From Cyclobacterium salsum (GTDB lineage Bacteria > Bacteroidota > Bacteroidia > Cytophagales > Cyclobacteriaceae), in NCBI RefSeq assembly GCF_010119245.1, contig NZ_WNKG01000007.1, positions 124,001 to 188,000 on the forward strand: DNA of 64,000 nt. The letters run 5' to 3'. This document shows, piece after piece, positions 26,171 to 35,875 of this stretch. Below the pieces are notes generated by a model. The model was not told the origin of the DNA. It searched no databases and worked only from the letters and a program-made list of their open reading frames with translations. The first letter of the stretch is position 1. Each line of letters opens with the position of its first letter. Both the position numbers and the translations under genes were made by a program.

Positions 26171-29100
26171 TTACCGCACCAGCAAAAACGATCCCGATTT
26201 CGTCTCCTGGCTGCCATCCGGTGCCGTATAGGAAAGCCGGTATACGTAGCTACCTGCCGGAGCCGCCTTGCCCTGGTAATATCCGTTCCATCCCTCGGAC
26301 TGTTCGTCTGAAGTATAAAAAATCACTTCTCCCCATTTATTAAAAATCCAGAATTCAAGTCCTTCTATTTTAGCGAAAACGGGGAAGTAATGGGTGTTAC
26401 TACCATCGGAAGCATCGGGAGTGAATCCATCGGGCATGCGAATCTCAAAAGCCAAAATAGAAATCTCCTGTATAAACCGTGCGGTACAGCCATTCCCATC
26501 AACCAGCTCCAGACTCACCGTAAAAGTGCCTTTTTGCCGGTATTGATGCGTGGGGCTGGCAGCTGTGCTCTGGTTACCGTCCCCAAAGTCCCATAAAAAT
26601 GCCGTTACGTTCCCGGTAAACCCAGCCTCAAACTCAATTGGATCTCCTATAAAAAATTCCGCGGCGGATGGGTTTCCGGGACCCGAAAAGTCAAAACTGG
26701 CATCCAGCACATAGGGAAGCACTTCCACTTCCTGACTGGAGGAACAGCCTATTTCATCCTGAACGGTAACCGAATAGGTTCCCGGTATGACGCTGACCAT
26801 GGTGAATCCATCATCCGCTACTTCCCCTCCTGTCCATTGAATTTCCACGGCATCCGCTTCCTCCTCCAAAATCACCAAAAAGGTGGTTTCTAACCCCGGC
26901 TCACCGCAAATCACCTCCGTAGAGGAAGCGATCGTGAATTCCGGAGGCTCCGGAGACGCAATGGTAAACGTTTCTTCCCGACTGCACCCGGAACCATTGG
27001 AAATGACTACGGAATAGGATCCGGGCCCAATATTCTCAAGGGTCGGTGTGGTGGCTCCGTTAGACCAGGCATAGGTAAGCAAGGCCGGATCTCCATCCGG
27101 TAGGATAGCGATGGATGCCGTTTCCGGATTTTGGCAGCTTTGCACAGGCGTAACCTCCGAGGCATAGGAAAGCGTTTCCACCCCTGCTACCTCAAAAGAA
27201 CGTTCTTGTAAGCAAGCATTGGTATCCATAGCCCGAATCAGGTAACTCCCTGATTCCAAATCCCCGAAGCGAATATCCCTGTCCATCTCAAAATCCCGGT
27301 TACTGATCCTTACTTCCGAACCATCCCCACCAACAAGATAAAGGTCTGCGCTAACGGGAGCGGTTCCACCCTGAATTTCAACCACTATCCATGCCTCGTT
27401 TGCCGGATCACATCCCAAATCCAGATTGGAAGCCTCCGTATCCAGAAGGATTTCTACCTGTTCCGGTTGCTCCAGTGTCACGGAACCACTTGTGGTACAA
27501 TTCTGACTGTCGGTAATCATGACGGTATAAGTTCCCGGAGAAAGGTTTTCCAGACTGGGTGTAGTGCTATCGGCGGTATTATCCCATTGGTAGGTATAGG
27601 GTGCCGTCCCGCCTTCCACTTGCACTGAAACCGCGCCATCGGATGCTCCAAAACAGGAAATAGGAAATCCTCCATAATCAGAAGTCACCGAAACTATGGC
27701 TTCCATGGTTTGATGTACCAATGTAAAGGGTCGAAAACAAGCTGACTCATCGCCCAATACCGCGACGAATGAGCGAAGCTCCTCTGATTTAGGAAACGGG
27801 TTGGCAGCAGTGTATTCGACAGCGGCATCTTCTACTGGAAACGTATCGTAAAATCGGGCACCATCCGGGAAATATCCCACTAGCTCAGATACATCAATTG
27901 CATCTTCCTCCACGTTGCAGAGTTGAATGGCAAGCGGTTCTCCGACATCCGGACAAGAACCTTCGTCCACTATGACGTCAAAATAAATCGGGTCTGACAG
28001 GGGGTTGAGGCTACATGTCCCGTCGCTGGCAAAGCCCTGAATCACGGGGCTGGAAAAAGCGATATCGGTACTGGCATTTTTCCCGGTTACTTCTCCGGAG
28101 AGGTCAAAATTGCTTGTACATTGAAATCCGTCGGGACCAGCGCAGTTATCAGGGGCTATTAACGTATACTCCACGAAACCGATCAAATCATCCGGGTCTG
28201 CCGAAACGGGCACATCCCCGATCTCCCAAACCAGGGTTCCCCCCGGACCTAGGGAAGCTTCATAATTTATTCCACCCGGCATGGGGTTGCCATCCCACCA
28301 AATTTCGTTTACTTGTTCAAAATCAACGGATGGCGGCAGGGGAATTTCCACTCTGGCATCTTTGATCGCCTCCTGCCCCTTATTGCGGATCTCAACCCTA
28401 AATGGTAAAAGCTCCCTACCTGTCACCTCATAAACCTCATCCACCTGCGGGTTTTCTCCGGTAAACTGCTGAATGGCCTCCAATTTTGTCTGCCGGGCAT
28501 TTATCGAAAAAGTAATATTAAAGATGGCGTAAGTATCAATGACAGATGCATAATTAAAACGGGTTTGGGTTTGTCCATTGGCAATGATGCGATTGTCCTC
28601 ATTTGGAATTTGAAAAACGGACAGGTCCATGCCTGTATTATTGATCAATTCCGGTTTCCGGGGATTTCCCCCCGTAAAAATACTGCTATTGAAAAAATTA
28701 AAGGTGTCGTTACTATCGTGTTGAAGGCGTACAAATTCCCCGGAATTTACTCCTTCTTCGATTTCAAAATAATCTCCTGTACCGCCTCTTTCGCCCTCAG
28801 CGGCCATTACCCCCAATTTCACATTCACTGGTCCGGATTCCACTGCGGAAAATCCCTGTAGATCAAGAATATTGTTTTGGTTTAGATAAGATTCTACATA
28901 AGCAAAACCATCAAACACGACCACATCCCTGGCTTCCATCAAGGCATTTTCGTAGACTACTACCATTCCCCAGCCGCCGTAAAAGCCGATTGATCCACCC
29001 GTTCCTTCCTGTAATGCCAAATCTGCTATCCAATACTCTCCCGAGCCTGCAGATTTTACCATATCGGTTACATCCGCGTAACCGACAAACAAACCGTCCT

Positions 29101-29659
29101 GTTCCAGATACGATTCCGGAAACCAGATTTCGTCATTTTGGGCTTGCACCGTCGTATACTCCGTTTGTCCTGGCCCTTTTATGCTGATCTGTTTTTTATC
29201 TAAGTTTTTGGTAATTCCTGATTTGGTTACGTTAAATTCCATGTCTTCCGAAGAACGCCCTGTCCAGTAAAGACCCGCAAACAGTACCTCAGTACAGGCA
29301 GGATCCGCCCCGTTCTCATTAGAGAAAACAAGGGTTGCAGCGGAGGAATTAAAGGTTTCCGGGTCGTTATCCTCATCCACATACACCATTGGGTAATTAT
29401 TCTGAAAATTCAGACTGTAATTCTCCAGGGTCAGGTTTGTGTTTCCAAGAATGGTAAAATCTCCGTTAATATTATAAATATTGGTGCTGGGACCATTGGG
29501 AGAGGACCGGGGAAAAAAAGGTTGTAGCACCTGAGCAGGGGCAGACGAGGCCTGAAATACCATCCACAGCAAGCCGATGGCGTACAATTTTCGCCAAACT
29601 TTCTTTTGAAATTTTTGTGTATCAGCCACCTGAAATCCAATTCTCGTTCTCGCTTTCAA
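26171..29659 (-). CDS. Large secreted protein with SprB repeats, PKD domain and T9SS type B C-terminal signal
   Basis: This 1162-residue protein begins with a signal peptide ending near APAQVLQPF. Residues about 45-430 form an N-terminal module typical of Bacteroidota surface proteins (LEVLFAGLYWTG-like ACTEVLFAGLYWTG segment). A DUF11-like beta segment follows (LLPFRVEIRNKGQEAIKDA). Then come SprB-type repeats (GGTAPYTYQWDN, LENLSPGTYTVMITDS; a second copy near LENIGPGSYSVVIS) and a PKD domain with FLWDFGDGNQSTAASPTHQY. The last 85 residues (GFTPDASDGSNTHYFPVF, FNKWGEVIFYTSD, GWNGYYQGKAAPAGSYVYRL) are the gliding-motility/type B sorting signal for the type IX secretion system. It is likely displayed on or released from the cell surface as an adhesin. 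It is transcribed alone. Confidence 0.88.
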   Translation of the reverse strand: MKARTRIGFQVADTQKFQKKVWRKLYAIGLLWMVFQASSAPAQVLQPFFPRSSPNGPSTNIYNINGDFTILGNTNLTLENYSLNFQNNYPMVYVDEDNDPETFNSSAATLVFSNENGADPACTEVLFAGLYWTGRSSEDMEFNVTKSGITKNLDKKQISIKGPGQTEYTTVQAQNDEIWFPESYLEQDGLFVGYADVTDMVKSAGSGEYWIADLALQEGTGGSIGFYGGWGMVVVYENALMEARDVVVFDGFAYVESYLNQNNILDLQGFSAVESGPVNVKLGVMAAEGERGGTGDYFEIEEGVNSGEFVRLQHDSNDTFNFFNSSIFTGGNPRKPELINNTGMDLSVFQIPNEDNRIIANGQTQTRFNYASVIDTYAIFNITFSINARQTKLEAIQQFTGENPQVDEVYEVTGRELLPFRVEIRNKGQEAIKDARVEIPLPPSVDFEQVNEIWWDGNPMPGGINYEASLGPGGTLVWEIGDVPVSADPDDLIGFVEYTLIAPDNCAGPDGFQCTSNFDLSGEVTGKNASTDIAFSSPVIQGFASDGTCSLNPLSDPIYFDVIVDEGSCPDVGEPLAIQLCNVEEDAIDVSELVGYFPDGARFYDTFPVEDAAVEYTAANPFPKSEELRSFVAVLGDESACFRPFTLVHQTMEAIVSVTSDYGGFPISCFGASDGAVSVQVEGGTAPYTYQWDNTADSTTPSLENLSPGTYTVMITDSQNCTTSGSVTLEQPEQVEILLDTEASNLDLGCDPANEAWIVVEIQGGTAPVSADLYLVGGDGSEVRISNRDFEMDRDIRFGDLESGSYLIRAMDTNACLQERSFEVAGVETLSYASEVTPVQSCQNPETASIAILPDGDPALLTYAWSNGATTPTLENIGPGSYSVVISNGSGCSREETFTIASPEPPEFTIASSTEVICGEPGLETTFLVILEEEADAVEIQWTGGEVADDGFTMVSVIPGTYSVTVQDEIGCSSSQEVEVLPYVLDASFDFSGPGNPSAAEFFIGDPIEFEAGFTGNVTAFLWDFGDGNQSTAASPTHQYRQKGTFTVSLELVDGNGCTARFIQEISILAFEIRMPDGFTPDASDGSNTHYFPVFAKIEGLEFWIFNKWGEVIFYTSDEQSEGWNGYYQGKAAPAGSYVYRLSYTAPDGSQETKSGSFLLVR

Positions 29660-29743
29660 GTATACAAAGAAAAATTGAACGGAAACTGATTTACCTAATA
29701 AAATAAAACTTTCGCTAATTCCTGGTATACAGAAGGAAAGTAC

Positions 29744-30838
29744 CTATTCAGAAAATAATTCCTTCACCTTTTCTTTAGGCAGTGCCTTCACCTGCCTCCC
29801 ATTTTTGCCCTTCATGTCCTCGGCTGCAAACAGGGAATTGATAATGGCTTCCTCCGTCGCTTCGATGGCCGCTAAAAACAAGGGGGTAATCGCATTGTTA
29901 TCCAAGGCTGCTACGTTCAAGGGGGATGCTATCAATTCTTTTGAAGTACTGAAAGCGACTACATAATCCCCGCTGCCATTGGAGGCAATCCCTCCGGTTC
30001 GGGCCAGGCCCATCATGGCTCTCTTTGCCATACGTTCCAGGTTTCGAGCATCGACGGGTGCATCGGTAGCCACTACAATCATGCAGGATCCATCGGCAGA
30101 TTCCAGTTGGTTTTTAAAGCTATATTGTCCCAGGATTTTACCTACAGGCTGCCCTCCGATTTGTAAAACACCTCCAAAATTACTTTGCACCAGTACCCCG
30201 ATCGTATAGCCACCCAGATTTTCCGGGAGCTTTCGGGAAGCGGTACCAATACCGCCTTTAAATCCAAAACAGATTGTACCGGTACCAGCACCCACATTTC
30301 CCTCTTTTACCGGGCCGGTTTTTGCTTTCTTTATTGCCTCTGTCACGTGTTCCCGCTTCACATGCCTGCCTCTGATATCATTAAGATAGCCATCGTTTGT
30401 TTCTCCTACCACGGCATTGAGCGAGCCCACTTCTTCATTGCCTTCCAAAAACAGCATGTAATCCAATATTCCCTCCATACCAGCGGCCACACTCAAGGTG
30501 TTAGTCAATATAATCGGAGATTCCAGGTTTCCCAATTCCTGGACCTGGGTACTACCGGCCAATTTGCCAAATCCATTGCCCACGTAAACGGCTGCCGGAA
30601 CTTTCTGTTGGAATAAATTGCCCGGATGGGGCAATATGGCGGTAACTCCGGTTCGGATATCTGCCCCTTCTACCAGGGTAACCTGTCCCACGGACACACC
30701 GGGTACGTCGGTGATGGCATTCCATTTTCCCGGATTCAAAACACCCAGGGAAATCCCATTATTCCGGGCACTATTCTGAGCCTGAGCTGAAGAATGAAAA
30801 ATCAGGGCCAAAGCAATCAATACAAGTGAATATCGCAT
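29744..30838 (-). CDS. P1 family (DmpA-like) aminopeptidase, exported
   Basis: This 364-residue protein with a signal peptide (MRYSLVLIALALIFHSSAQA) belongs to the DmpA/S58 family of self-processing N-terminal nucleophile hydrolases. The conserved N-terminal DVPGVSVGQVTL and GVTAILPHPGN segments are present, and IASNGSGDYVVAFS contains the Ser expected to become the new N-terminus after self-cleavage of the precursor. Relatives release N-terminal D- or L-amino acids, or cleave beta-peptides. It is 4 bp upstream of no gene on its own strand but follows the MazG-like gene by 4 bp, suggesting a two-gene operon. Function in the periplasm or export is inferred from the signal peptide. Confidence 0.88.
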   Translation of the reverse strand: MRYSLVLIALALIFHSSAQAQNSARNNGISLGVLNPGKWNAITDVPGVSVGQVTLVEGADIRTGVTAILPHPGNLFQQKVPAAVYVGNGFGKLAGSTQVQELGNLESPIILTNTLSVAAGMEGILDYMLFLEGNEEVGSLNAVVGETNDGYLNDIRGRHVKREHVTEAIKKAKTGPVKEGNVGAGTGTICFGFKGGIGTASRKLPENLGGYTIGVLVQSNFGGVLQIGGQPVGKILGQYSFKNQLESADGSCMIVVATDAPVDARNLERMAKRAMMGLARTGGIASNGSGDYVVAFSTSKELIASPLNVAALDNNAITPLFLAAIEATEEAIINSLFAAEDMKGKNGRQVKALPKEKVKELFSE

Positions 30839-30842
30839 GGTA

Positions 30843-31313
30843 TCAGGAGTTTTGAAGGATGGAGGCCAAATCGGCGGGGGAATAATGAATGGATTTCAAG
30901 GTCTTATTATCACTTGACCTGTAGACCAAAAAGACATCGTCAACGGGCACATAGTAGCAATCCGTTCCGTTGTTTTTATAATAGCTAACTGTTTCTTTTG
31001 CCTCCTTTTCGTTTTTACAAGCCTTGCTCATATTGGATCGCTGCACCTCCTCAAACAAGGCATGAAATTTTTCTGCCAGCCCAAATTCCAATATCGCTCC
31101 GGAAAGCACGTACTGAATATCACATAGTGCATCGGCTACTTCCACCAAATCCTGCTTTTCGATCGCTTCTTCCAGTTCTTGCAGTTCCTCAGTAATCAAG
31201 GAAAGGCGTAATTGACAGCGGGATGGGGATGGGATGGCAGGACTCTGTAGGACCGGATGCTTAAATGTCTGGTGAAAGCGGGCAACGGAAGATAAGCTTT
31301 GGGGATCTTTCAT
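30843..31313 (-). CDS. MazG-like nucleotide pyrophosphohydrolase
   Basis: The ATG at 31313 gives 156 residues beginning MKDPQSLSSVARFHQTF. A TTG at 31340 would add nine residues, which I judge unlikely. The central helix pair EELQELEEAIEKQDLVEVADALCD has the EExxE...ExxD metal-binding pattern of the all-alpha NTP pyrophosphohydrolase superfamily (MazG, dUTPase, HisE). The N-terminal half is similar to phosphoribosyl-ATP-pyrophosphohydrolase-like proteins of Bacteroidota, which remove pyrophosphate from nucleotides. The C-terminal half (YYKNNGTDCYYVPVDDVFLVYRSSDN) is an extra domain that may bind the substrate. The exact nucleotide is unknown. Confidence 0.8.
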   Translation of the reverse strand: MKDPQSLSSVARFHQTFKHPVLQSPAIPSPSRCQLRLSLITEELQELEEAIEKQDLVEVADALCDIQYVLSGAILEFGLAEKFHALFEEVQRSNMSKACKNEKEAKETVSYYKNNGTDCYYVPVDDVFLVYRSSDNKTLKSIHYSPADLASILQNS

Positions 31314-31657
31314 AAGGTAAAATAGGGTAATTCCTATCAAATAAAAAGAGCGCCAGGTTAGGAAGCAAGCTCTTTTAAAACTATTTAGGATTTGTTTAGA
31401 CAGTACAACCGGACCCGATGCCTCCCGTATTTACTACTATAGGTTACCGATATTAAAAGATGGGAACCAGCTATTGTCGGAGTTTGCCCGGTAATTGCCA
31501 TAGTAAATTGAATATAAGCCCGTAATTTCGAACAAGATGATTATTTTTGTAATTGCTTCAGGTATTGGTGAGGTTTTTGATACGCTAAAAGCGCAAATCC
31601 CATTATGGAAAGTGGTCTATTCGCATTCCCCTGCAGGTCTAACTGGTTAAAATTCAA
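31314..31657. other. Divergent region between MazG-like gene and dapF
   Basis: This is a 344-bp gap between divergent genes. It contains a stem AAAAGAGC/GCTCTTTT (31344-31351 and 31369-31376) with a 17-base loop close to the MazG-like start, and a TATTTTTG element (31542-31549) resembling a Bacteroidota -7 box for dapF but without a well-spaced TTG. A 37-codon frame at 31537-31650 is listed separately. Nothing else was recognised. Confidence 0.3.
31537..31650 (+). CDS. Possible small ORF just upstream of dapF
   Basis: An ATG at 31537 opens 37 codons (MIIFVIASGIGEVFDTLKAQ, then IPLWKVVYSHSPAGLTG) and stops at 31648-31650, 7 bp before the dapF ATG. The composition is protein-like, but there is no recognised family and the frame is short enough to be chance. 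It overlaps the candidate -7 element, which would argue against translation if that promoter is real. It may be a leader peptide. Confidence 0.22.
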   Translation: MIIFVIASGIGEVFDTLKAQIPLWKVVYSHSPAGLTG

Positions 31658-32467
31658 ATGAATATAACATTTTATAAATATCAGGGAACCGGTAATGATT
31701 TCATCATGGTCGATGGACGCGAACATTCTCTGGGAAAGGATCCGATTCCAACGATTAAAAACCTCTGCCATAGAAAATTTGGAATTGGAGCTGATGGGCT
31801 AATCCTCTTGAAAGAGAAAGAAGGCTATGACTTTGAAATGATCTATTACAATGCGGATGGTTCTCAAAGTATGTGTGGCAATGGTGCAAGATGCGCCGTA
31901 GCATTCGCCAGGTTTTTGGGAATGATTCGAGAAAATGCCCACTTCCTGGCCATTGATGGTGCTCATCGGGCCGAGATCAGCGGTGATTGGGTAGCATTGG
32001 AAATGGGAAAGGTGAATAGGATTCAGGGTGCAGGAAACGATTATTTTGTGAACACCGGCTCCCCGCATCACGTCCGGTTTGTGGAGGAGCTGGAAAACTA
32101 CGACGTGGTGGGAACGGGACGAAAAATCCGCCACGACAAAGACACCTATCCAGAAGGTACCAATGTAAATTTCGTAAAAGCCCTGGACAAAAATCACATT
32201 GAGGTAAGGACCTTTGAAAGGGGTGTGGAAGACGAAACCCTTTCTTGTGGCACGGGAGTCACCGCCTGTGCATTGGTTTACGGTTCTCAGGAGGGTCCGA
32301 ACGAAGTAAAAATAGGAACTCTAGGAGGAAACCTGGAAGTTACTTTTGTTAAAAGCCAAAGTGGCAGCTTTGAAAACATCATTTTGGCAGGCCCTGCCAA
32401 GCAGGTATTTTCCGGGAAAATTTCTATTGCCGAAATGGTCGGAGATAAGGTAAATTTAAGACAGTGA
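31658..32467 (+). CDS. dapF: Diaminopimelate epimerase
   Basis: DapF interconverts LL- and meso-diaminopimelate, the last step before lysine and the source of the peptidoglycan cross-linking residue. The 269-residue length is normal. Both active-site cysteines are in place: SMCGNGARC in the N-terminal half and LSCGTGVTAC in the C-terminal half. The start MNITFYKYQGTGNDFIMVDG is the standard DapF opening. It is followed 16 bp later by secA on the same strand, so the two are probably co-transcribed. Confidence 0.95.
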   Translation: MNITFYKYQGTGNDFIMVDGREHSLGKDPIPTIKNLCHRKFGIGADGLILLKEKEGYDFEMIYYNADGSQSMCGNGARCAVAFARFLGMIRENAHFLAIDGAHRAEISGDWVALEMGKVNRIQGAGNDYFVNTGSPHHVRFVEELENYDVVGTGRKIRHDKDTYPEGTNVNFVKALDKNHIEVRTFERGVEDETLSCGTGVTACALVYGSQEGPNEVKIGTLGGNLEVTFVKSQSGSFENIILAGPAKQVFSGKISIAEMVGDKVNLRQ

Positions 32468-32483
32468 TAAAGCAGTAACATAT

Positions 32484-35400
32484 ATGATAGAAGCAATAGC
32501 AAAAGGGTTAGCGAAGGTTTTTGGTACGAAATCAGACCGGGATATCAAGAGCTTAAGCCCGGCAGTTGGCCTGATAAATGCCGCCTACGATAAACTGGCA
32601 ACGATTTCGGACGATGAACTGAGAAATGAAACCAAAGCCATCCGGAGCGTCATTAACGAAGACTTAAAAGAATTTGATGAACGCATCGCCCAACTAAGAA
32701 AAGAAATTGACTCGCTGAGTCCTGATCAGGTTCAGGCCAAAGATGCCTTATTTAACGATATTGACCGGGTAGAGAAAGAACGAGATGAGGCTCTGGAGGT
32801 GAGTCTGGAAAAAGTACTTCCCAGAGCCTTTGCAGTAATCAAAGAAACGGCCCGACGCTTAAAAGAAAACGAACAGCTAAAAGTAACGGCAACAGAAGAA
32901 GACCGGGAGATGGCTGCTGCTAAATCCTACGTGGATATAGAAGGGGATCAGGCCATTTGGCACAACCGCTGGTCAGCCGCCGGTGTCGAAGTGACCTGGG
33001 ACATGTTGCATTACGATGTACAACTTTTGGGTGGGGTAGCCCTTCATCGGGGAAACATTGCAGAAATGGCCACGGGTGAGGGTAAAACACTGGTTTCCAC
33101 CTTGCCCGCCTATCTCAATGCGCTCGCAGGAAGGGGTGTCCATATCGTTACGGTAAACGACTACCTCGCAAAACGGGATTCCGAATGGAACGCCCCCTTA
33201 TTTGAGTTTCACGGATTGACGGTCAACTGCATCGATAAATATTCGCCTAATTCTGAAGGCAGAAAGAAAGCTTATCAGTGTGATATCGTCTATGGAACCA
33301 ACAACGAATTCGGATTTGATTACCTCAGAGACAATATGGCCCGTGATGCCAAAGACCTGGTTCAGGGTAAGCACCATTTTGCGATGATTGATGAGGTAGA
33401 TTCCGTATTGATTGATGATGCACGGACACCATTGATCATTTCCGGTCCGATTCCCAGAGGAGATGAACATGAGTTTTATGACATGAAGCCACGGGTTTCT
33501 ACCATGGTGGATGAACAGCGAAAATTAGTTCAAACGTACCTCTCCGAAGCCAAAAAGCTGATCAAGGACGGCAAGGAAAAGGAAGGAGGCCTCGCATTAT
33601 TCCGTGCGTTCCGGGGCCTTCCCAAATACAAGCCATTGATCAAGTACCTTTCAGAACCGGGAATTAGAGTAATCTTGCAGAAAACAGAAAATTTCTACCT
33701 GCAGGATAACAAGCGAAACATGCCTGAAGCGGATGAGCCCTTATTGTTTACTATTGATGAGAAATCAAATACCGTAGACCTAACCGACAATGGCATTGAA
33801 GTCATTACCAAAAAGAATGAAAACGCCAGCTTTTTTATTTTACCGGATATTGGTAGCGAAATAGCGGATTTGGAAAAAGACGAAGCGATTGATGACCGGG
33901 AAAAGCTGGTTCGAAAAGAGGAGCTTATTAAAGACTACGGGATTAAAGCACAACGCATTCATACCGTTAACCAGCTCCTGAAAGCCTATTGCATGTTTGA
34001 AAAAGACACGGAATACATTCTGGTAGACGGAAAAGTAAAGATCGTTGACGAGCAAACGGGCCGTGTCATGGAAGGACGTCGATACTCGGATGGACTTCAC
34101 CAAGCCATTGAAGCCAAGGAAAATGTAAAGGTGGAAGATGCCACCCAAACCTACGCCACCATTACCCTTCAGAATTATTTCCGGATGTACCACAAACTTT
34201 CAGGAATGACCGGTACTGCCGAAACCGAAGCCGGAGAGTTTTGGGAAATCTACAAGCTGGATGTAATCGTCATACCCACCAATAAACCCATTCAACGAAA
34301 AGACCGTGAAGACAAGGTTTATAAAACCGTAAGGGAAAAATTCAATGCGGTAGTGGATGAAATCAATGAGTTGACCGATGCTAACAGGCCTGTATTGGTA
34401 GGTACGACTTCCGTAGAAATTTCCGAGTTACTTAGCCGGATGTTGACCATCCGGAAAATCAAACACCAGGTATTGAATGCTAAGCAACACGCCCGGGAAG
34501 CAGATGTGGTAGCGGAGGCTGGAAAGCCAAAAACCGTGACCATTGCGACCAATATGGCGGGTAGGGGTACCGACATTAAATTAACTCCGGAATCCAAAAG
34601 TGCTGGGGGATTGGCCATTGTAGGTACCGAAAGACACGAATCCAGACGGGTGGATCGGCAGCTACGGGGTAGATCAGGTCGACAGGGAGATCCGGGCTCT
34701 ACCCAGTTTTTTGTTTCACTGGAAGACAACCTGATGCGGCTGTTTGGTTCCGAACGGATCGCTAAACTAATGGATCGTATGGGTCTGGAAGAAGGAGAGG
34801 TTATTCAGCATTCCATGATTACCAAGTCCATCGAAAGGGCACAACGGAAAGTAGAGGAAAATAACTTTGGCGTAAGAAAGCGACTACTGGAGTACGATGA
34901 TGTCATGAACAGTCAGCGGGAAGTCGTATACCGCAGAAGGAAAAATGCCTTGATCGGAGATCGTCTGGAACTGGATATCCTGAACATCATGTACGATGTA
35001 TCCGAAGACCTGATAGAAATGGCCAAATCCACCGAAGACCTGGAAAACCTTCGTATGAATATTTTCAGTTCCCTGGGAATTGATTATCAATTTTCTGAAT
35101 CGGATTTAAAGGATAAAGACCTTACTACATTAACTCGAACCCTTTTCAATGCGGCGTACGAAAACTACACGAAGAAAAACCAAAGCATTTTGGAAAGGGC
35201 CATGCCCATACTTCGGGATGTTCACAAAAACCGTGGGGCAACCGTAAAGGAAATTATGGTACCCATATCAGATGGCATCAAGCAAATTGGGGTGGTCATC
35301 AATCTGGAATCCACCCTGCAGAATGAGGGAAGGGAGCTAATCCGGGCCATAGAAAAAACGGTTACCCTGGCCATCATAGATCAAAACTGGAAGGAACACC

Positions 35401-35864
35401 TGCGCGACATGGATGACCTGAAACAGTCGGTCCAAAATGCAGTGTACGAGCAAAAAGATCCTTTGCTTATCTACAAATTTGAAGCTTTTGAAATGTTTAA
35501 ACGGTTTCTTGGCAAGCTGAACGATGATATTGTATCGTTTATTTCCAAATCCGATTTGCCCAAGCAGGACCCCGATCAGGTGAAGGCCGCACAATCACAG
35601 CGAAAAGCTGAACCGGCCGTAACGGCTTCTAAAGAGGAGGCAGGCAACAGTCTGGGAAATGCTTCCGGCCAACGCGCCGCACTGGCAAACAGCAGGGCAC
35701 GTCCATCCCGGGAACCGGTTAAGCCTAGAAAATCCGAAAAAACCTACGGTAGAAATGACAAAGTAAGCGTAAAATATGTAGACGGAAAGGTCCGAAAAGA
35801 TGTGAAATACAAAAGTGTGGAACAGGATCTTTCGGATGCAAAATGCGTGATTATAGAAAATTAA
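32484..35864 (+). CDS. secA: Protein translocase ATPase SecA
   Basis: SecA drives preproteins through the SecYEG channel using ATP. The 1126-residue protein has the Walker A segment MATGEGKTLV, the DEVDSVLIDDARTPLIISGP DEAD-type Walker B and joint region, the preprotein-binding domain, TNMAGRGTDIKL, GRSGRQGDPG and the helical scaffold/wing domains. It is longer than E. coli SecA (901), as is usual in Bacteroidota, with an early insertion (residues about 55-100, predicted coiled coil EFDERIAQLRKEIDSL) and a long insertion between the DEAD and later motifs. The tail (KVRKDVKYKSVEQDLSDAKC) lacks the CxCx8CH zinc motif that binds SecB, so targeting must differ from the enterobacterial route. Confidence 0.97.
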   Translation: MIEAIAKGLAKVFGTKSDRDIKSLSPAVGLINAAYDKLATISDDELRNETKAIRSVINEDLKEFDERIAQLRKEIDSLSPDQVQAKDALFNDIDRVEKERDEALEVSLEKVLPRAFAVIKETARRLKENEQLKVTATEEDREMAAAKSYVDIEGDQAIWHNRWSAAGVEVTWDMLHYDVQLLGGVALHRGNIAEMATGEGKTLVSTLPAYLNALAGRGVHIVTVNDYLAKRDSEWNAPLFEFHGLTVNCIDKYSPNSEGRKKAYQCDIVYGTNNEFGFDYLRDNMARDAKDLVQGKHHFAMIDEVDSVLIDDARTPLIISGPIPRGDEHEFYDMKPRVSTMVDEQRKLVQTYLSEAKKLIKDGKEKEGGLALFRAFRGLPKYKPLIKYLSEPGIRVILQKTENFYLQDNKRNMPEADEPLLFTIDEKSNTVDLTDNGIEVITKKNENASFFILPDIGSEIADLEKDEAIDDREKLVRKEELIKDYGIKAQRIHTVNQLLKAYCMFEKDTEYILVDGKVKIVDEQTGRVMEGRRYSDGLHQAIEAKENVKVEDATQTYATITLQNYFRMYHKLSGMTGTAETEAGEFWEIYKLDVIVIPTNKPIQRKDREDKVYKTVREKFNAVVDEINELTDANRPVLVGTTSVEISELLSRMLTIRKIKHQVLNAKQHAREADVVAEAGKPKTVTIATNMAGRGTDIKLTPESKSAGGLAIVGTERHESRRVDRQLRGRSGRQGDPGSTQFFVSLEDNLMRLFGSERIAKLMDRMGLEEGEVIQHSMITKSIERAQRKVEENNFGVRKRLLEYDDVMNSQREVVYRRRKNALIGDRLELDILNIMYDVSEDLIEMAKSTEDLENLRMNIFSSLGIDYQFSESDLKDKDLTTLTRTLFNAAYENYTKKNQSILERAMPILRDVHKNRGATVKEIMVPISDGIKQIGVVINLESTLQNEGRELIRAIEKTVTLAIIDQNWKEHLRDMDDLKQSVQNAVYEQKDPLLIYKFEAFEMFKRFLGKLNDDIVSFISKSDLPKQDPDQVKAAQSQRKAEPAVTASKEEAGNSLGNASGQRAALANSRARPSREPVKPRKSEKTYGRNDKVSVKYVDGKVRKDVKYKSVEQDLSDAKCVIIEN

Positions 35865-35875
35865 AACCCATCTTC

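Noticed and set aside
31344-31376. AAAAGAGC/GCTCTTTT stem as a terminator
   Set aside because: It lies between divergent genes where no transcript should end; kept only as part of the intergenic description.
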